Shown piece after piece: positions 9,247 through 19,490 of a stretch of 64,000 bases of DNA (position 1 is its first letter; each line of letters begins with the position of its first letter). This DNA is from Capronia americana (lineage: Eukaryota > Ascomycota > Eurotiomycetes > Chaetothyriales > Herpotrichiellaceae), in NCBI GenBank assembly GCA_016110215.1, contig JADWQD010000005.1:1-64000 (forward strand). Reading direction: 5' to 3'. The notes under the pieces were generated by a model, which worked only from the letters and a program-made list of their open reading frames with translations, did not search any database and had not been told where the DNA came from. The position numbers and the translations under genes are program-made.

Positions 9247-10902
9247 TTATTGTGAATGTTGCAATGATGCGTCAGCTGCTCTCCAGCCGTCTAGTAAGGC
9301 GCCGTGAACCATGGCAAAATGATCTCGAGAGCAATGTTCACCAGCAAATCTCAGCACGCCGCCTTCTTCATTGATTATAGGCTTTTGGAGGGTCTTTCTA
9401 TGCCTGGCTTCAGACAAACCCGTGATCATGTGGCTATAAGCACCCCTTGAGTAAGGGTCTTGTGCCCAGCGCGTGATATGGACGGCATCTGGCCTTGGCA
9501 GCTCAATGCCGAACCACTGGGTAAGAATTCGATGGAACAGTCCACTAACGTCTTCGTCCTTCATGCTTTCGACTGTGGTGGCGGTCTTGCAAGAGACAAA
9601 AGCGCAAAGGACAGGTTGGCCTGTCAAGGTGTAAAGGTTCACGATTGGCAGTCGATACACATCAGGAGATACAGAGCCGTTGCGACCGACAGAGATGCCG
9701 CTCAATTCCGAGGTGAAGCCCAGAAATGAATCGGGCAAATCGTCCTCACCCTGAGTCTCCATTCGAATGAGCCCTTTCTTGATGGCAGACCTATAAGGTT
9801 CATCGTTCCACCAAGGCCTAGAGTAGATTGCAAACATCTTGTCAAGCGTGCCAAAGCCAAGACGTTGTATCGCCTCTTGCTTGTCGGCTGGTAACTTCGG
9901 CACGAACAATGCGTCCTTGGCACTGTCTTTCAGCACACCCAGGGGTAATGTGCACACGACTTCCCTCGCGGTAAAGTTCCCTCGACTTGTTTCAATGACG
10001 ATGGGGTTCCTGGTCCAATCGACTCGCGTTACGACGGTTTCCAGCGCTATAGCGCCAGCGTCTACCAGTGGCTTGGCGATTTCGTCAATGATCGGGACAT
10101 ATCCGTCCTGGAGGAAGGCTTGCTCGCCATCGAAATCGTCTACTGCGTATTCTAGCAGTCCTACGCCAGGCTGGCTCTCGGGACGTCCGGGTTCTGTAGT
10201 TTGTGCAAGAAGCGGAGCAGCCTCCATACTTTCTATGCCTTGGAACAATGCGCCTAAGGTGCGACGGTACTCTCTCGGCACAAGCTCAAATGCACGTTGA
10301 AAAGCCTTTGTGTTGACCAGCGCGTACAGGACGGACATGTGCTTTGCTGCTTTTGCCGGAAGTGTAGCAGCAAGGTCTTGCACTTCGCAGGTTGCGTTCT
10401 GAGCGCACGAAACGATCAGTCTAGCCACATGAGCAGGAATCAACAAGCCGTCGTCGGAGGTTGTACTCGTAATTGCCGTTGCGGGGCATGTCAGGTGTGC
10501 TGTTCGGTCCAGGCTGACTTCCTTCGAACAGGCTCCGGCGGTCCCACCATTCCTCCCGGTGGAATGGCGGTCTCCATTTGGAGCTTGGAACAAGACAGAC
10601 CCCTTCATCGGTCTGTATCGCTTGTGTGGAAGAATGTCCATGAGCGGGTTCTGTCTCTTTGCAGTGCCGGTTCCATGAATCCAATTCGCGCCGGTGTCCA
10701 AGCGGCAGCCTTGAACATGGACAGAAGCTATACGGCCACCGATGCGGTCGCGCGCCTCTAGTATCCGTGGTAGATTAGCGCCGCTCGCTGTGTGATTCGC
10801 CTGAAGCAGTCGGGATGCACATGCGAGTCCGGCGATTCCTGCACCAAGAACGATCGTGTCATAATGGGCCAGATTCCCGGCTCCGGCTGCATCGACAGCC
10901 AT
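9247..10902 (-). CDS. Flavin amine oxidase (polyamine-oxidase / LSD1 type)
   Basis: FAD-dependent amine oxidase of 551 aa, apparently intronless. The N-terminal dinucleotide-binding motif VLGAGIAGLACASRLL (about residues 18-33), the GGRI motif, and GANWIHGTG place it in the polyamine oxidase/Fms1 group. The C-terminal FAD-binding segment LRFAGEHCSRDHFAMVHGAL is complete. Members oxidise polyamines or related secondary amines, releasing an aldehyde and hydrogen peroxide. The start at 10902 is the first ATG in frame. The stretch at about residues 100-160 (10430-10600) is not conserved, and another frame there gives a protein-like sequence with WRPPFHREEWWDRR, so paired indels or a lineage-specific insertion are possible. 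Substrate is not predicted. Confidence 0.8.
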   Translation of the reverse strand: MAVDAAGAGNLAHYDTIVLGAGIAGLACASRLLQANHTASGANLPRILEARDRIGGRIASVHVQGCRLDTGANWIHGTGTAKRQNPLMDILPHKRYRPMKGSVLFQAPNGDRHSTGRNGGTAGACSKEVSLDRTAHLTCPATAITSTTSDDGLLIPAHVARLIVSCAQNATCEVQDLAATLPAKAAKHMSVLYALVNTKAFQRAFELVPREYRRTLGALFQGIESMEAAPLLAQTTEPGRPESQPGVGLLEYAVDDFDGEQAFLQDGYVPIIDEIAKPLVDAGAIALETVVTRVDWTRNPIVIETSRGNFTAREVVCTLPLGVLKDSAKDALFVPKLPADKQEAIQRLGFGTLDKMFAIYSRPWWNDEPYRSAIKKGLIRMETQGEDDLPDSFLGFTSELSGISVGRNGSVSPDVYRLPIVNLYTLTGQPVLCAFVSCKTATTVESMKDEDVSGLFHRILTQWFGIELPRPDAVHITRWAQDPYSRGAYSHMITGLSEARHRKTLQKPIINEEGGVLRFAGEHCSRDHFAMVHGALLDGWRAADASLQHSQ

Positions 10903-11324
10903 GGTTGAGAAGGGTTCGTCGAGCGTGTGCAACTACCAAGGGAGAATTGGTGAGCCATGTGGATTTTAATAAAGGTTACGCAAAATCCTCACCCCCGATA
11001 CCGGTGTCACCGGTGTCATATCATTTCTCCGGCGTGCTTAGGAGCCAGCGAAACGCGAGAACTGTCATTCAAAATTCATGCTTGGAACTTTGCTAGCGCG
11101 ACTTGAATGTGGTCTAGATCGCCTATTACTTGCCCAAATGTGAAGACTCAGTGCGGACTTGTGCGTATCCACATGGCCGGCGCGCAGGGAGCCTTCACTT
11201 GGCGGAACATTGTGCTACATGTACAAGTTGATAATCATTGCCATTGCCACCGAGACGAAGGAAAATGTTGACAGAAGCACCAGAGAAGTGACGCAACGAG
11301 CCAGCATCATCACCATCACCACCA
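10903..11324. other. Intergenic
   Basis: Spacer between two same-strand flavin oxidase genes. It contains a short CAT/CAC repeat near 11307-11333 at the 3' end of the amadoriase-like gene. No gene seen. Confidence 0.5.
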
Positions 11325-12746
11325 TCACAGCCGTGTAGCAGTGTGCTTCCATCCCTCACAGTCCCGCAAGTCATACTTGAATCGCGCATTCCTCTGCTCC
11401 CTCTCCGGAAACTGGCCCACACGATCGGGCCGCCAACGCCAGTAATCCTTCCATTTGGTGTCCAAAGTTCCCTCCAGCGCCTGCACCACGTACTTGCCAA
11501 CATTGGTGAGGTTCTTGAATGAATAACCACTGCCACCCGTTGCGACGAACAACGAATCCGGCGCGGATTCATGATAATCTATGATCCAGTGATCATCGTG
11601 AGTTTCGACGTCCCAGCACAACTTACTGCTCTCCACCTCGGCGTCGCCAAACTCGGGCAAGATATACTGTGCAAACTCCAGCGTCTTCTGCCGTCCGACC
11701 CGCGGCTGCGTGTCTGTGGGGTGATACGCCTGGTCGCGCGGCAGGCTTCGCACCCCCCAATCGCACTCGGGCTCGGCCCAGCGCTCGCGGTTGATCATGG
11801 TTATGTCCATGTTGCAGATCTTGAAGATGCGGTCCTCGTTAGGAGGGAAGAAGTATCCTCGACGCGTGATAGCGACCACGGGCAGGTCCTTGTACCGCTG
11901 ATACTGCTCCTCGGTCATGCGGATATGCGTCACTGGGTATCCCACAGCGTGCAGCTGGTTCTTGAAGTCGAGCAACGTTTCCGAGTATGCCCCCACCGAG
12001 ACGATGACTTTCTTCGCTTGCCAGATGGTCCGGTTGGCCGTGCGCACGCCAATGACGGTTTTGGTGTTGTTGGGGTCCCGCACGAAGCCCGTCACGGTCC
12101 CCGGTTCACCTGCAATGAATTCGACTCCGAGTCTCTCGCATTCACGCTTCAGAACGAACATAGCATTGATGGACTCGACCCACCCAGCGTTGCTGTTGTA
12201 GATGCCTCGGAAGGTTGCAGGAGCATTTGCCTTGCCGGCTTGGGTAGATTCGTACCTTCCTTGCTGCCGTTGGCGTCGGTCATGGCTGTAACCCATTGCT
12301 GGATACAATTTGAACATGTGCTCCCAGTCTGGTAGGTCGACGATTTGAGAGGGATCGCCTAGTGACCTCGTATTGGAGACGGCCGTGTCAAAAGTCTTTG
12401 CTCTGTCCTGGTCTAAAGAGCCGTCGGTGCCATATAACCAGCCCGTAGGATGAAAGACATCTTTCCAAAGCGGTTCTCGCCAGAACTGGATGCATTCCTG
12501 CGATAGTATGGAGAAGTGGCCATCAACGTATTCAGTCCGGATGATCTTGTTGCGGTCGTAGCCTGCGGACGAAGGAGAAGGGACTTGCCATCGGTCGAGT
12601 ACGCGTACATTGTGGTAACCTGCACGTGCGAGCCACCATGCAGTGGACAACCCGAATACACCTGCACCAACAATGATGATTGGAGTTGAGTGGCTGAGAC
12701 TTTCCGACATGTTGGCGTTGCAAATATTATTACAGGCACCTGTCAT
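11325..12746 (-). CDS. FAD-dependent amino-acid oxidase, amadoriase / sarcosine-oxidase type
   Basis: Single-exon gene for a 473-aa DAO-family flavoenzyme. Evidence is the N-terminal IIIVGAGVFGLSTAWWLARAG motif, the AGYDRNKIIRTEY segment typical of fungal fructosyl amino acid oxidases and saccharopine/sarcosine oxidases, the GWVESINAM segment near residue 190, and the FVATGGSGYSFKNLTNVGKY segment that holds the FAD near the C-terminus. Such enzymes oxidise N-alkylated amino acids, giving hydrogen peroxide. A second ATG at 12710 (MSESLSHS) would shorten the protein by 12 residues and is equally plausible. The C-terminus ends in TRL, only a weak match to a PTS1 signal. The exact substrate is unknown. 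Confidence 0.8.
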   Translation of the reverse strand: MTGACNNICNANMSESLSHSTPIIIVGAGVFGLSTAWWLARAGYHNVRVLDRWQVPSPSSAGYDRNKIIRTEYVDGHFSILSQECIQFWREPLWKDVFHPTGWLYGTDGSLDQDRAKTFDTAVSNTRSLGDPSQIVDLPDWEHMFKLYPAMGYSHDRRQRQQGRYESTQAGKANAPATFRGIYNSNAGWVESINAMFVLKRECERLGVEFIAGEPGTVTGFVRDPNNTKTVIGVRTANRTIWQAKKVIVSVGAYSETLLDFKNQLHAVGYPVTHIRMTEEQYQRYKDLPVVAITRRGYFFPPNEDRIFKICNMDITMINRERWAEPECDWGVRSLPRDQAYHPTDTQPRVGRQKTLEFAQYILPEFGDAEVESSKLCWDVETHDDHWIIDYHESAPDSLFVATGGSGYSFKNLTNVGKYVVQALEGTLDTKWKDYWRWRPDRVGQFPEREQRNARFKYDLRDCEGWKHTATRL

Positions 12747-13807
12747 GGTACGGCAGAGACAGGTCGAATAATGTCAGTATGGTAAAACTTGAGACGGAAA
12801 ACATCTACAGCCAGCGTCTGCAAGCTCCTTGCTTTTATCAAGTAGATCAAGGGCGGTGTTGGACTTGTTGGGTGCTCTAGTATTGGGCGCCATGCGAGGC
12901 CAACAGAAGGCCCCGGAATTCCAGTAATATTAGCCAGGGGTTTTCATCCCTCCAACGCTACAATCTACACACGAATTTACCACCTCTACCTGGCCCTTAT
13001 TTCAATCCAACAGGCGGCCTAGCCTCTTCGCATGGCGGGCAACAATCCATAGGTCAGGCGTTGGCGCCGAGGGGTCCCCTACCACCTTGACCGGTGTCGG
13101 CTCCGTGACAACGCACCTTACTATATCATCCAATCCAGCTGCACCTCGACGTGTTCCATGGGGTCTACGCAGGAGCAATGGCCCAATTAGATGCTGCTAG
13201 TGCAGCACAACTTGAAGCCAGACGTCGGCAAACAATGTCAAGATCATGACGAGGTGACCACCTTTGGAGATCTAGGATATTGTTGCTTCGCTTGTCTGCA
13301 AGAAAAGTCTCACTAGGTCATCGAAGTGACCTGACTGGCATTCTGGCACCACTGTCGTGTAGCGTACAATTGCGTGAATTGAGGCTGAACCCAGACACAT
13401 CCGTATAGGCAGTATCGTATATAGAAGATAAAGGAGACGTGTAAAGTTCCACCAAATTGAGGGGCCGCTGTGGTTACATCCATCACACACTTACACCGGC
13501 ACCGGACGCATCCATCTTCACAACTACACGGAAGCCATTGATGGTGTGATAGGTGCTGTTCGTGTGATTTTACAAATAGCCGTTGGCTCAGGCTTTGCAC
13601 CACAGCAGGTAAGAGACGGGTGGCCCAGAACTCCTGGCAACAACAACCGAGCATGTGAAACAGGCTCACGGCTCTGCTCACGCTACTCGGGGCACGCCTC
13701 AAGGCCCGCTAAGCCGACCTCAGGATTGCACAGGCACAGCTCCAATTGGCTTAGTCATGGCTCAGGTCAAATGGCGGAATGCTCTGGTCTGAAAACGGAA
13801 ATGGACT

Positions 13808-14143
13808 TTGGAGAGGTCAAGATTCGGCGCTGCGTCTTGTGGGATACGTGCGACAGAACGTTACCACACTGAGAAAATCTCCAAACTTCAACAAGAGATC
13901 ACTAGCCTTCAGGATAAATGTCGAAGTGTTGAAGATCAACGTCGACTGGACACTGTTTCGTTGATCGACACCACACTAAAACTGACTCGCGAATTCGATG
14001 TGCGGCTGAAGCAAAAGGATCAAGAGCGAAAATCAGCATTGGAAGGTATTCGGAGACAAGAAGCATCCCAGGAGCAGGATATTCCCTTCTTTTCCTATCC
14101 TTCGCGTCGTCCTCGTCAAAAGGGTGGTCCTCCAAATTCGTGA
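13808..14143 (+). other. Possible gene relic encoding a coiled coil
   Basis: The frame encodes heptad-patterned sequence such as EKISKLQQEITSLQDK and a charged continuation for about 65 residues. It has no ATG start, and an ATG-led segment at 13757 in the same frame ends at a stop at 13790. It may be an internal exon of a broken gene or chance; I recognise no family. Confidence 0.25.
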
Positions 14144-14484
14144 CAGTTTGACTAATGTGATTTCTCGGCCGATCACACAAATGAGTGGCGCTGCTTTCCA
14201 CCACAGGGACAACTTTTCGAGGTCGAGACGCCGAATAAGGTAGGAGGGTTGTGAACGGCACCGCGGATCGGGTTAGAGACCCGGAAAATGGGACCAGAGA
14301 TAATGGGAACGAGGTATTGGAGGGTCTCGAGGGCTGGGCATTTAGCAGATCACTGTCTTGGGTCCTGTTAGAGTTAGATGTAGTCGCGAATCCTGACGGC
14401 CAAGGATAACTTACATTATTCGCCGTCTGTGAGAAGATGGCCGATTTCCTGCATTTCCCGCATTCCTCGCACAAGCAATCCCAA

Positions 14485-14502
14485 GGTCGGACAGATTGTC
14501 AG
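14485..14502 (+). repeat. Isolated copy of the element repeat core
   Basis: GGTCGGACAGATTGTCAG matches 2286-2303 at 17 of 18 positions; the single difference is a C-to-T transition. The flanks do not match and no inverted partner was found nearby. Confidence 0.4.
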
Positions 14503-15157
14503 CCTTGTGAGTGTTGACAATTGTGCGTTGATTAACGTGATTAAAGACGAGGAAGTCTGATAACGTGAGCAACCATCTGGGCCAAGTCGCTGTCCACGCA
14601 AATTCTACGAACCCAGATTAACCCAATTTAGAGCAGGAACTTTGGTGACCATGATATCAACTAGAATCGGTTGCTAAGTTATAGGGTAGACTTAGCCGAG
14701 GAGATAAATTAGCAACTATAGGCGGGTGCCGGGAACAGCGCCCCCTGGCCCAGATGTGGGCGCGATTGATCCGTTACTCAGGCCAAATTACATGATGCTC
14801 AGTCACGTGCAGGAGCGTCTCAGGTTGAAGCGGCGAGGCTCAGGATATCCTCAGGTCCAAAGATGGAAATGGAAAGAGCCCGTGTCGAGATTCCGATATC
14901 GAAATCCCTGTTTCCTGACCACTGTTGGCACAGCTGACAGTGGAACGGCGCCCTACGAGTACAATCAGATTGTTTCCAGCCCGGATTATGTCCGATCCCC
15001 AGCTCGTTACCCCACACTTGTGCTTCAATGCAGGAGATTCATTCCAATCTGGCATGCTACTGTCCACTGTTCAAATTTATAAGTCAGATCGCACGGGGTG
15101 TCTTCTCGTCACTAGCTTACCAAATACCTGGAATATTCTTGGAACTGGAATATCACA

Positions 15158-15991
15158 ATGGGAGCAGCTGACGACGATGCTCCCTCGGTCACTGTCTCAT
15201 TCTCCGAGCGTCGAAATGGCACAGTCGCAACTTTATCCATCTCAAATCCCTCGCGACTGAATAGCCTGAATACCACAGTTCTGGATGCCATCTTGTCTTC
15301 CATCTCCTCCCTGTCCGACCATCCCAATCTCCGCTGCGTCGTTGTAACGGGTGCCCCCCTCCGAACCAAGCACCAAGCCTTCGTAGGCGGCGCCGACATC
15401 TCAGAAATGAGCACCCTTCCCAATGCTGAGGCCGCACGCACCTTCATCACCAAGATCCATCTGGCCTGTCAAGCATTTCGGGACTTACCTGTCCCGGTCG
15501 TTGCGAGGGTGAATGGGCATGCACTGGGAGGCGGTCTTCTCATCGCAGCAGCAGCGGACATGCGAGTCGCTAGCTCAACTGCACTTTTCGGGATGCCCGA
15601 GGTGCAGAGGGGTGTTCCCAGCACAGTTGAGTCAGCTTTGTTACCTACAATCATTGGATCTGCGCGGGCGAGGCGGCTACTACTCCTGGGCGACATGATC
15701 TCAGCGGCGCAAGCGGAATCCTGGGGTCTGGTGGATCGAGTTGTCCCAGCGAGTGAATTGGACGATGCTGTGGAAGAATGGGTGCAAATGCTATTGAAGG
15801 CCGGGCCGAAAGCCCTCGCTGCTCAGAAGAGGCTGATGAGCGTTTGGGAACAGGTCCCAGCGCAGGAAGCCATTCACGCAGGTGTGTGGGAGTTCGGCCA
15901 GGCTTTTGAGGGAATTGGATTTGACTCGGAAGGGAGGAGGATGATGAATGAGTTTCAGGCAAGGAATCTCGGCAGGAAAAGTCGGCTTTAA
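15158..15991 (+). CDS. Peroxisomal enoyl-CoA hydratase/isomerase family protein
   Basis: Single-exon crotonase-fold protein of 277 aa. Two oxyanion-hole segments are visible: AFVGGADISEM (about residues 72-82) and NGHALGGGLLIAAAADMR (about 119-136), followed by the LLLLGDMISAAQAESWGLVDRV helix region. The C-terminus ends in SRL, a canonical peroxisomal targeting signal type 1, so the protein should act in peroxisomal acyl-CoA metabolism, for example beta-oxidation of fatty or branched/aromatic side chains. Crotonase members include hydratases, isomerases and thioesterase-like enzymes; the exact reaction is not readable. The ATG at 15158 is the first in frame. An SDR follows on the same strand after 398 bp. 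Confidence 0.85.
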   Translation: MGAADDDAPSVTVSFSERRNGTVATLSISNPSRLNSLNTTVLDAILSSISSLSDHPNLRCVVVTGAPLRTKHQAFVGGADISEMSTLPNAEAARTFITKIHLACQAFRDLPVPVVARVNGHALGGGLLIAAAADMRVASSTALFGMPEVQRGVPSTVESALLPTIIGSARARRLLLLGDMISAAQAESWGLVDRVVPASELDDAVEEWVQMLLKAGPKALAAQKRLMSVWEQVPAQEAIHAGVWEFGQAFEGIGFDSEGRRMMNEFQARNLGRKSRL

Positions 15992-16389
15992 GCCCAAGCC
16001 ATCGTCCTCAGAGGATCCCGGCGATGTGGATTAAAGTCAAGGTGTCCTCGTGTTTCTCTAGCGAACGACTGGCACAAGTCGGACACTGCACCAGAGTCTT
16101 GTCAACAACGTCCTCTACAAGGGTGAACGTCAACTTGTGAAGTTCTCAACTCCAGCGGAGGACGAAGCCGCAATCGCGACTCCATTCTGGGATCCAGCTC
16201 GGTGACGTCACCGAGTGTCGTCAGGGCTCGTTCTTGTGAATCAATTTTCTCGATTATATGAGAACATGGCAATTCAATATCGCATCCCAAATTCTCCATC
16301 ATTGCTCAATCCTACAATTGTCTCAACGTTGCTTCCCTCCCCTTCTCCCGCCTTGAAAAAAAGCCTTGACGTCTCTCAAGCATCACAAT
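15992..16389. other. Intergenic, promoter of the SDR gene
   Basis: A 398-bp spacer with pyrimidine-rich sequence (TCCCTCCCCTTCTCCC near 16336-16351) just before the next ATG, typical of fungal promoters. No gene seen. Confidence 0.5.
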
Positions 16390-17415
16390 ATGGCATCGAC
16401 TGACGAGTTACACATCTCAAACCTTTTTTCACTCAAGGACCATGTCTGTCTCGTCACCGGCGGAGGTAAGGAACCTTCGAACTGAAAGGATACAATTCCT
16501 CGAGCACAGAACAACCTGACAACAGTGAACAGGAACTGGGATCGGCTTAATGGCCACTCAAGCCCTCGCCTCGAATGGTAAGTCACCAACATTCGCGGAG
16601 GTCCGGACCAAACATCGGTGTATATCTGAATCTGACCTGTTTCTGCGCCAGGCGCAAAGGTGTACATCACCGGGCGGAGGAAAGAAGTGCTCGACAATGC
16701 CGCCAAGACCCACAGCCCGCAATCATCAGACCCATCGTTCAACGGCCAAATAATCCCCATCGGCCCATGTGACGTAACTTCCAAGGAAGAACTCCAAAAG
16801 CTAACGGCGGAGCTGGAATCCAAAGAGAAATACCTCTCCCTCGTGGTCGCCGCGGCAGGCGTCTCTGGCCCAAAGGGATACCCTGACACCAGCGACGCCA
16901 AGCAAATGAAAGAGAACCTTTGGGGAGAACAGGTCGAGCAGTGGAAAGACACGTATCAGACAAACGTCATCAGCGTGTTTTTCTCCGTCGTCTCCTTCCT
17001 CCCACTTCTTCAGGCCGCGCCGCGGAAGTTGGATGCCAGTGCGATCATCATTTCAAGCATGTCGGGGCTGATGCGCAATTCCCAGGCCCATTTCTCGTAC
17101 AATGCCTCGAAAGCGGCGACGGCGCATCTCGCGAGGATGATGTCCAAGGAGTTCAGCAAGACGGGTGTACGGGTGAACAGCATCGCACCGGGGTACTTTC
17201 CAAGCGAGATGACGATGAAGGAGTCGGATGAGAAAAATAAGGCTCACATGCCGGCGGAGAAGGTCAAGGATAAGGGACATGCCGTGCCCGCCGAGCGGGC
17301 CGGCAGCGATGAGGAAATGGCCATGGGTGTGATCTTCCTTACGAAGTGCGGATACGTGAATGGCGAGGTGTTGAAATTAGATGGAGGAGTCATGAATGAG
17401 GTGGGCGGTGGTTGA
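16390..17415 (+). CDS. Short-chain dehydrogenase/reductase, RhlG-like
   Basis: Exons 16390-16465, 16533-16577 and 16652-17415 give a 294-aa classical SDR. The cofactor motif TGGGTGIG (residues 23-30) is split by the first intron, so the spliced reading confirms the model. The catalytic SYNASKAA (YxxxK) and VNSIAPGYF segments follow, and the C-terminal LDGG motif is present. The closest fungal relatives I know are those annotated as rhamnolipid-type 3-oxoacyl reductases (RhlG); they are NADP(H)-dependent ketoreductases, and real substrates are mostly unknown. Introns are 67 and 74 bp with GTAAGG and GTAAGT donors. It follows the enoyl-CoA hydratase on the same strand, which hints at acyl-chain chemistry but does not prove it. 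Confidence 0.85.
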
Positions 17416-18236
17416 AAGGGGAGCAAGAGACAATCGAGATGCGTCCTCTGTGCCTAGCAATACAGTCGTGGTTTTAGCCAGCTACCCGAGGCTGTTGTGG
17501 GAAACTGAAAAGGAGAGATGGCAAAACGATAGACTTGTCATGGGTAGGCGAGTCCTTGCACTTCCAGAGGGAGATGCAAAGATCGCCTATGTCGCGCGCA
17601 TTGGGGGAGAAAACAGCAGGCAGTGCATACATCTCGCTGGGTCGCGGCATTTGGGGGATTGAAAATCGAGCCATCTGGTACATATTAGTATGGCAGCAGC
17701 TTGCAGGACTGAGTACTTGACAGTACATTAGACACGGAGCAATTACTTCATGTCCAAGATTTGCTTCTCTTCGGAAGTACTATAGTAGTAGCGAAAGGTT
17801 AGGCCCGTCGTGCTGAACGATCCTCGGCCGAGATCAGTGTCTGAAATCCGACAGTCTCCACTCGCTGCCTGTGACGCGGGACACCTGCGCGATCAGCCGA
17901 GCCAGTCACGGTGCGCGTCCTGACTGTTCATCTAGCCCTAACAAGTTAGCGTTGCGCATGCCTTTAGGCGTTGGTGAGAGCCTGACGCGCCGGTGTAGCT
18001 CGTGGGAATACCCAGCCGCCACCGTGCATGGATATAGCATCTTGTTTCGTTTTCGTCCGGCTTGCAAATCAATAAAACTGTACTGACGGTTCGGATTTAC
18101 GAGGACCGAGCCCGATGGGATGGTAAATCCTATCATTAGGGTAGGGGTTGGATGTCGCTGGGCTGTGGCTGGGCGGCGTATGTATAAAACAGGCCAGACG
18201 TCGAGCTCAGCACCGAAGGAAGGAAGGTATGCATGC
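17416..18236. other. Intergenic, promoter of the MDR gene
   Basis: 3' flank of the SDR gene and promoter of the MDR gene. A TATAAAA box is at 18183-18189. No gene is supported here. Confidence 0.5.
18183..18189 (+). promoter_or_regulatory. TATA box of the MDR reductase gene
   Basis: TATAAAA on the coding strand, 54 bp before the in-frame ATG at 18237 and 255 bp before the ATG at 18438. If it works at the usual distance of about 30 bp, transcription starts near 18215 and includes the upstream ATGs. Confidence 0.45.
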
Positions 18237-18437
18237 ATGCAAGGTTTGATGTCCTCGAAAGCTGTTGGTGCAAGAATCTCTGCCCGTCTGATACCTCTGT
18301 CCTCTACGTTAGGTGGTTCTAGTCTCACTGCGCTCTTTGCAACGTCCGCGCCCGCACCTCACACAAGGACTGTGATCCATCGCATCTCTGCACAGCTACT
18401 CCAAACCCCAGGCTCCTCCACGCGCAACAAGCACACC

Positions 18438-19490
18438 ATGGCTTCCAACACGGCGGCCTGGCTCACTGCCGAAAAGGCCCATCCCTTCGAGATCAAGCCC
18501 GCCCCGCTCGGAACGCCTGGCGCGGGCCAAATCCTCGTCAAGAACCGTGCCGTGGCCATCAACCCCATCGACGGCAAACTTCAAAAGCTGGCCTTCTACC
18601 CAATGACATACCCGACCATCCTCGGGCAGGACGTCGCGGGCGAGATTGCCGCACTGGGACCCGACGTGACGGGTTTCGACGTGGGTGATCGCGTCATCGG
18701 CGTCACCGCTGGCTTCGCCACTAAACAGGACACGGAGAGGGCGTTCCAAGCGTACACCATCCTAGAGGCGCGCTTGACGAGCAAGATCCCCGAGACGATC
18801 TCGTTAGAGCGAGCTGTCGTGCTTCCGCTATCCGTCGCGACCGCCGCGTCTGGCCTCTTCAACCCGGACCTCCTCGCCCTGCAGCTGCCCACCACCCCAG
18901 CGCGACACCCGACGGGGGAGACGCTCCTCGTGTGGGGCGGCGCGTCCAGCGTCGGGAGCAGTGCCATCCAACTGGCCGTTGCGGCGGGGTACGACGTCGT
19001 CACGACCGCATCACCGTCCAACTTCGCATACGTGACCGGCCTGGGCGCAAGCCACGTCCTCGACTATAATAGCGGGGGTGTCGTCGAGGAGGTGCTCGCC
19101 GCCCTAGAGGGCAAGACGCTGGTGGGCGCGTTCGACGCCGTCGGCGGTGCGGCCTGGGGTCCGACCGCGCAGGTCGTCCATCTGCACAAGACATATAGAT
19201 CCTCGGGGGACGCGGATGGCGCACCCAAAAAGTTGCTCGCGACCGTGACGCCTCGGTTCCCCGAACCCCCGGCGGGCGTCACCATGAAGCAGATGTACGC
19301 GCTGTCGATTCGGGACAACGACGTCGCCGCGGCTGTTTGGGGGGATTTCCTGCCCAAGGCGCTTCGCGAGGGGACGTTTGTCCCGGCGCCGGAGCCTCTG
19401 GTCGCGGGCCACGGGTTGGAGAGTATTCAGGCTGGGGTTGATCTTCTCGGGAAGGGCGTCTCGGCGCGGAAAGTGGTGGTCACGCTGTGA
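18438..19490 (+). CDS. Zinc-free MDR oxidoreductase, ToxD-like enoyl reductase type
   Basis: Medium-chain dehydrogenase/reductase of 350 aa from the ATG at 18438 (MASNTAAWLTAEKAHPFEI), the usual start for fungal ToxD-like proteins. Visible features are AINPIDGKLQ, the GQDVAGEI segment, VGDRVIG, and the NADPH-binding LVWGGASSVGSSAIQLA (about residues 157-173). No zinc-binding cysteine cluster is present. Members are trans-enoyl reductases or quinone reductases. The frame stays open upstream: ATGs at 18237 and 18249 would add 67 or 63 residues rich in Ala, Ser, Arg and Thr with no acidic residue after 18249, which looks like a mitochondrial presequence. The TATA box at 18183 would place those ATGs in the transcript. 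An overlapping out-of-frame ATG at 18233 could act as an upstream ORF. Codon use is strongly GC-rich. Confidence 0.85.
   Translation: MASNTAAWLTAEKAHPFEIKPAPLGTPGAGQILVKNRAVAINPIDGKLQKLAFYPMTYPTILGQDVAGEIAALGPDVTGFDVGDRVIGVTAGFATKQDTERAFQAYTILEARLTSKIPETISLERAVVLPLSVATAASGLFNPDLLALQLPTTPARHPTGETLLVWGGASSVGSSAIQLAVAAGYDVVTTASPSNFAYVTGLGASHVLDYNSGGVVEEVLAALEGKTLVGAFDAVGGAAWGPTAQVVHLHKTYRSSGDADGAPKKLLATVTPRFPEPPAGVTMKQMYALSIRDNDVAAAVWGDFLPKALREGTFVPAPEPLVAGHGLESIQAGVDLLGKGVSARKVVVTL

Larger units (their letters stand above)
12747..15157. other. Gene-poor 2.4-kb stretch
   Basis: No intact gene is supported. It holds a coiled-coil open frame at 13808-14143 (listed separately), an 18-bp match to the element repeat core at 14485-14502, and A/T-rich intervals. 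A 190-codon minus-strand frame (13902-14474) overlaps the coiled-coil frame and shows no domain. This may be an old insertion zone. Confidence 0.5.
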
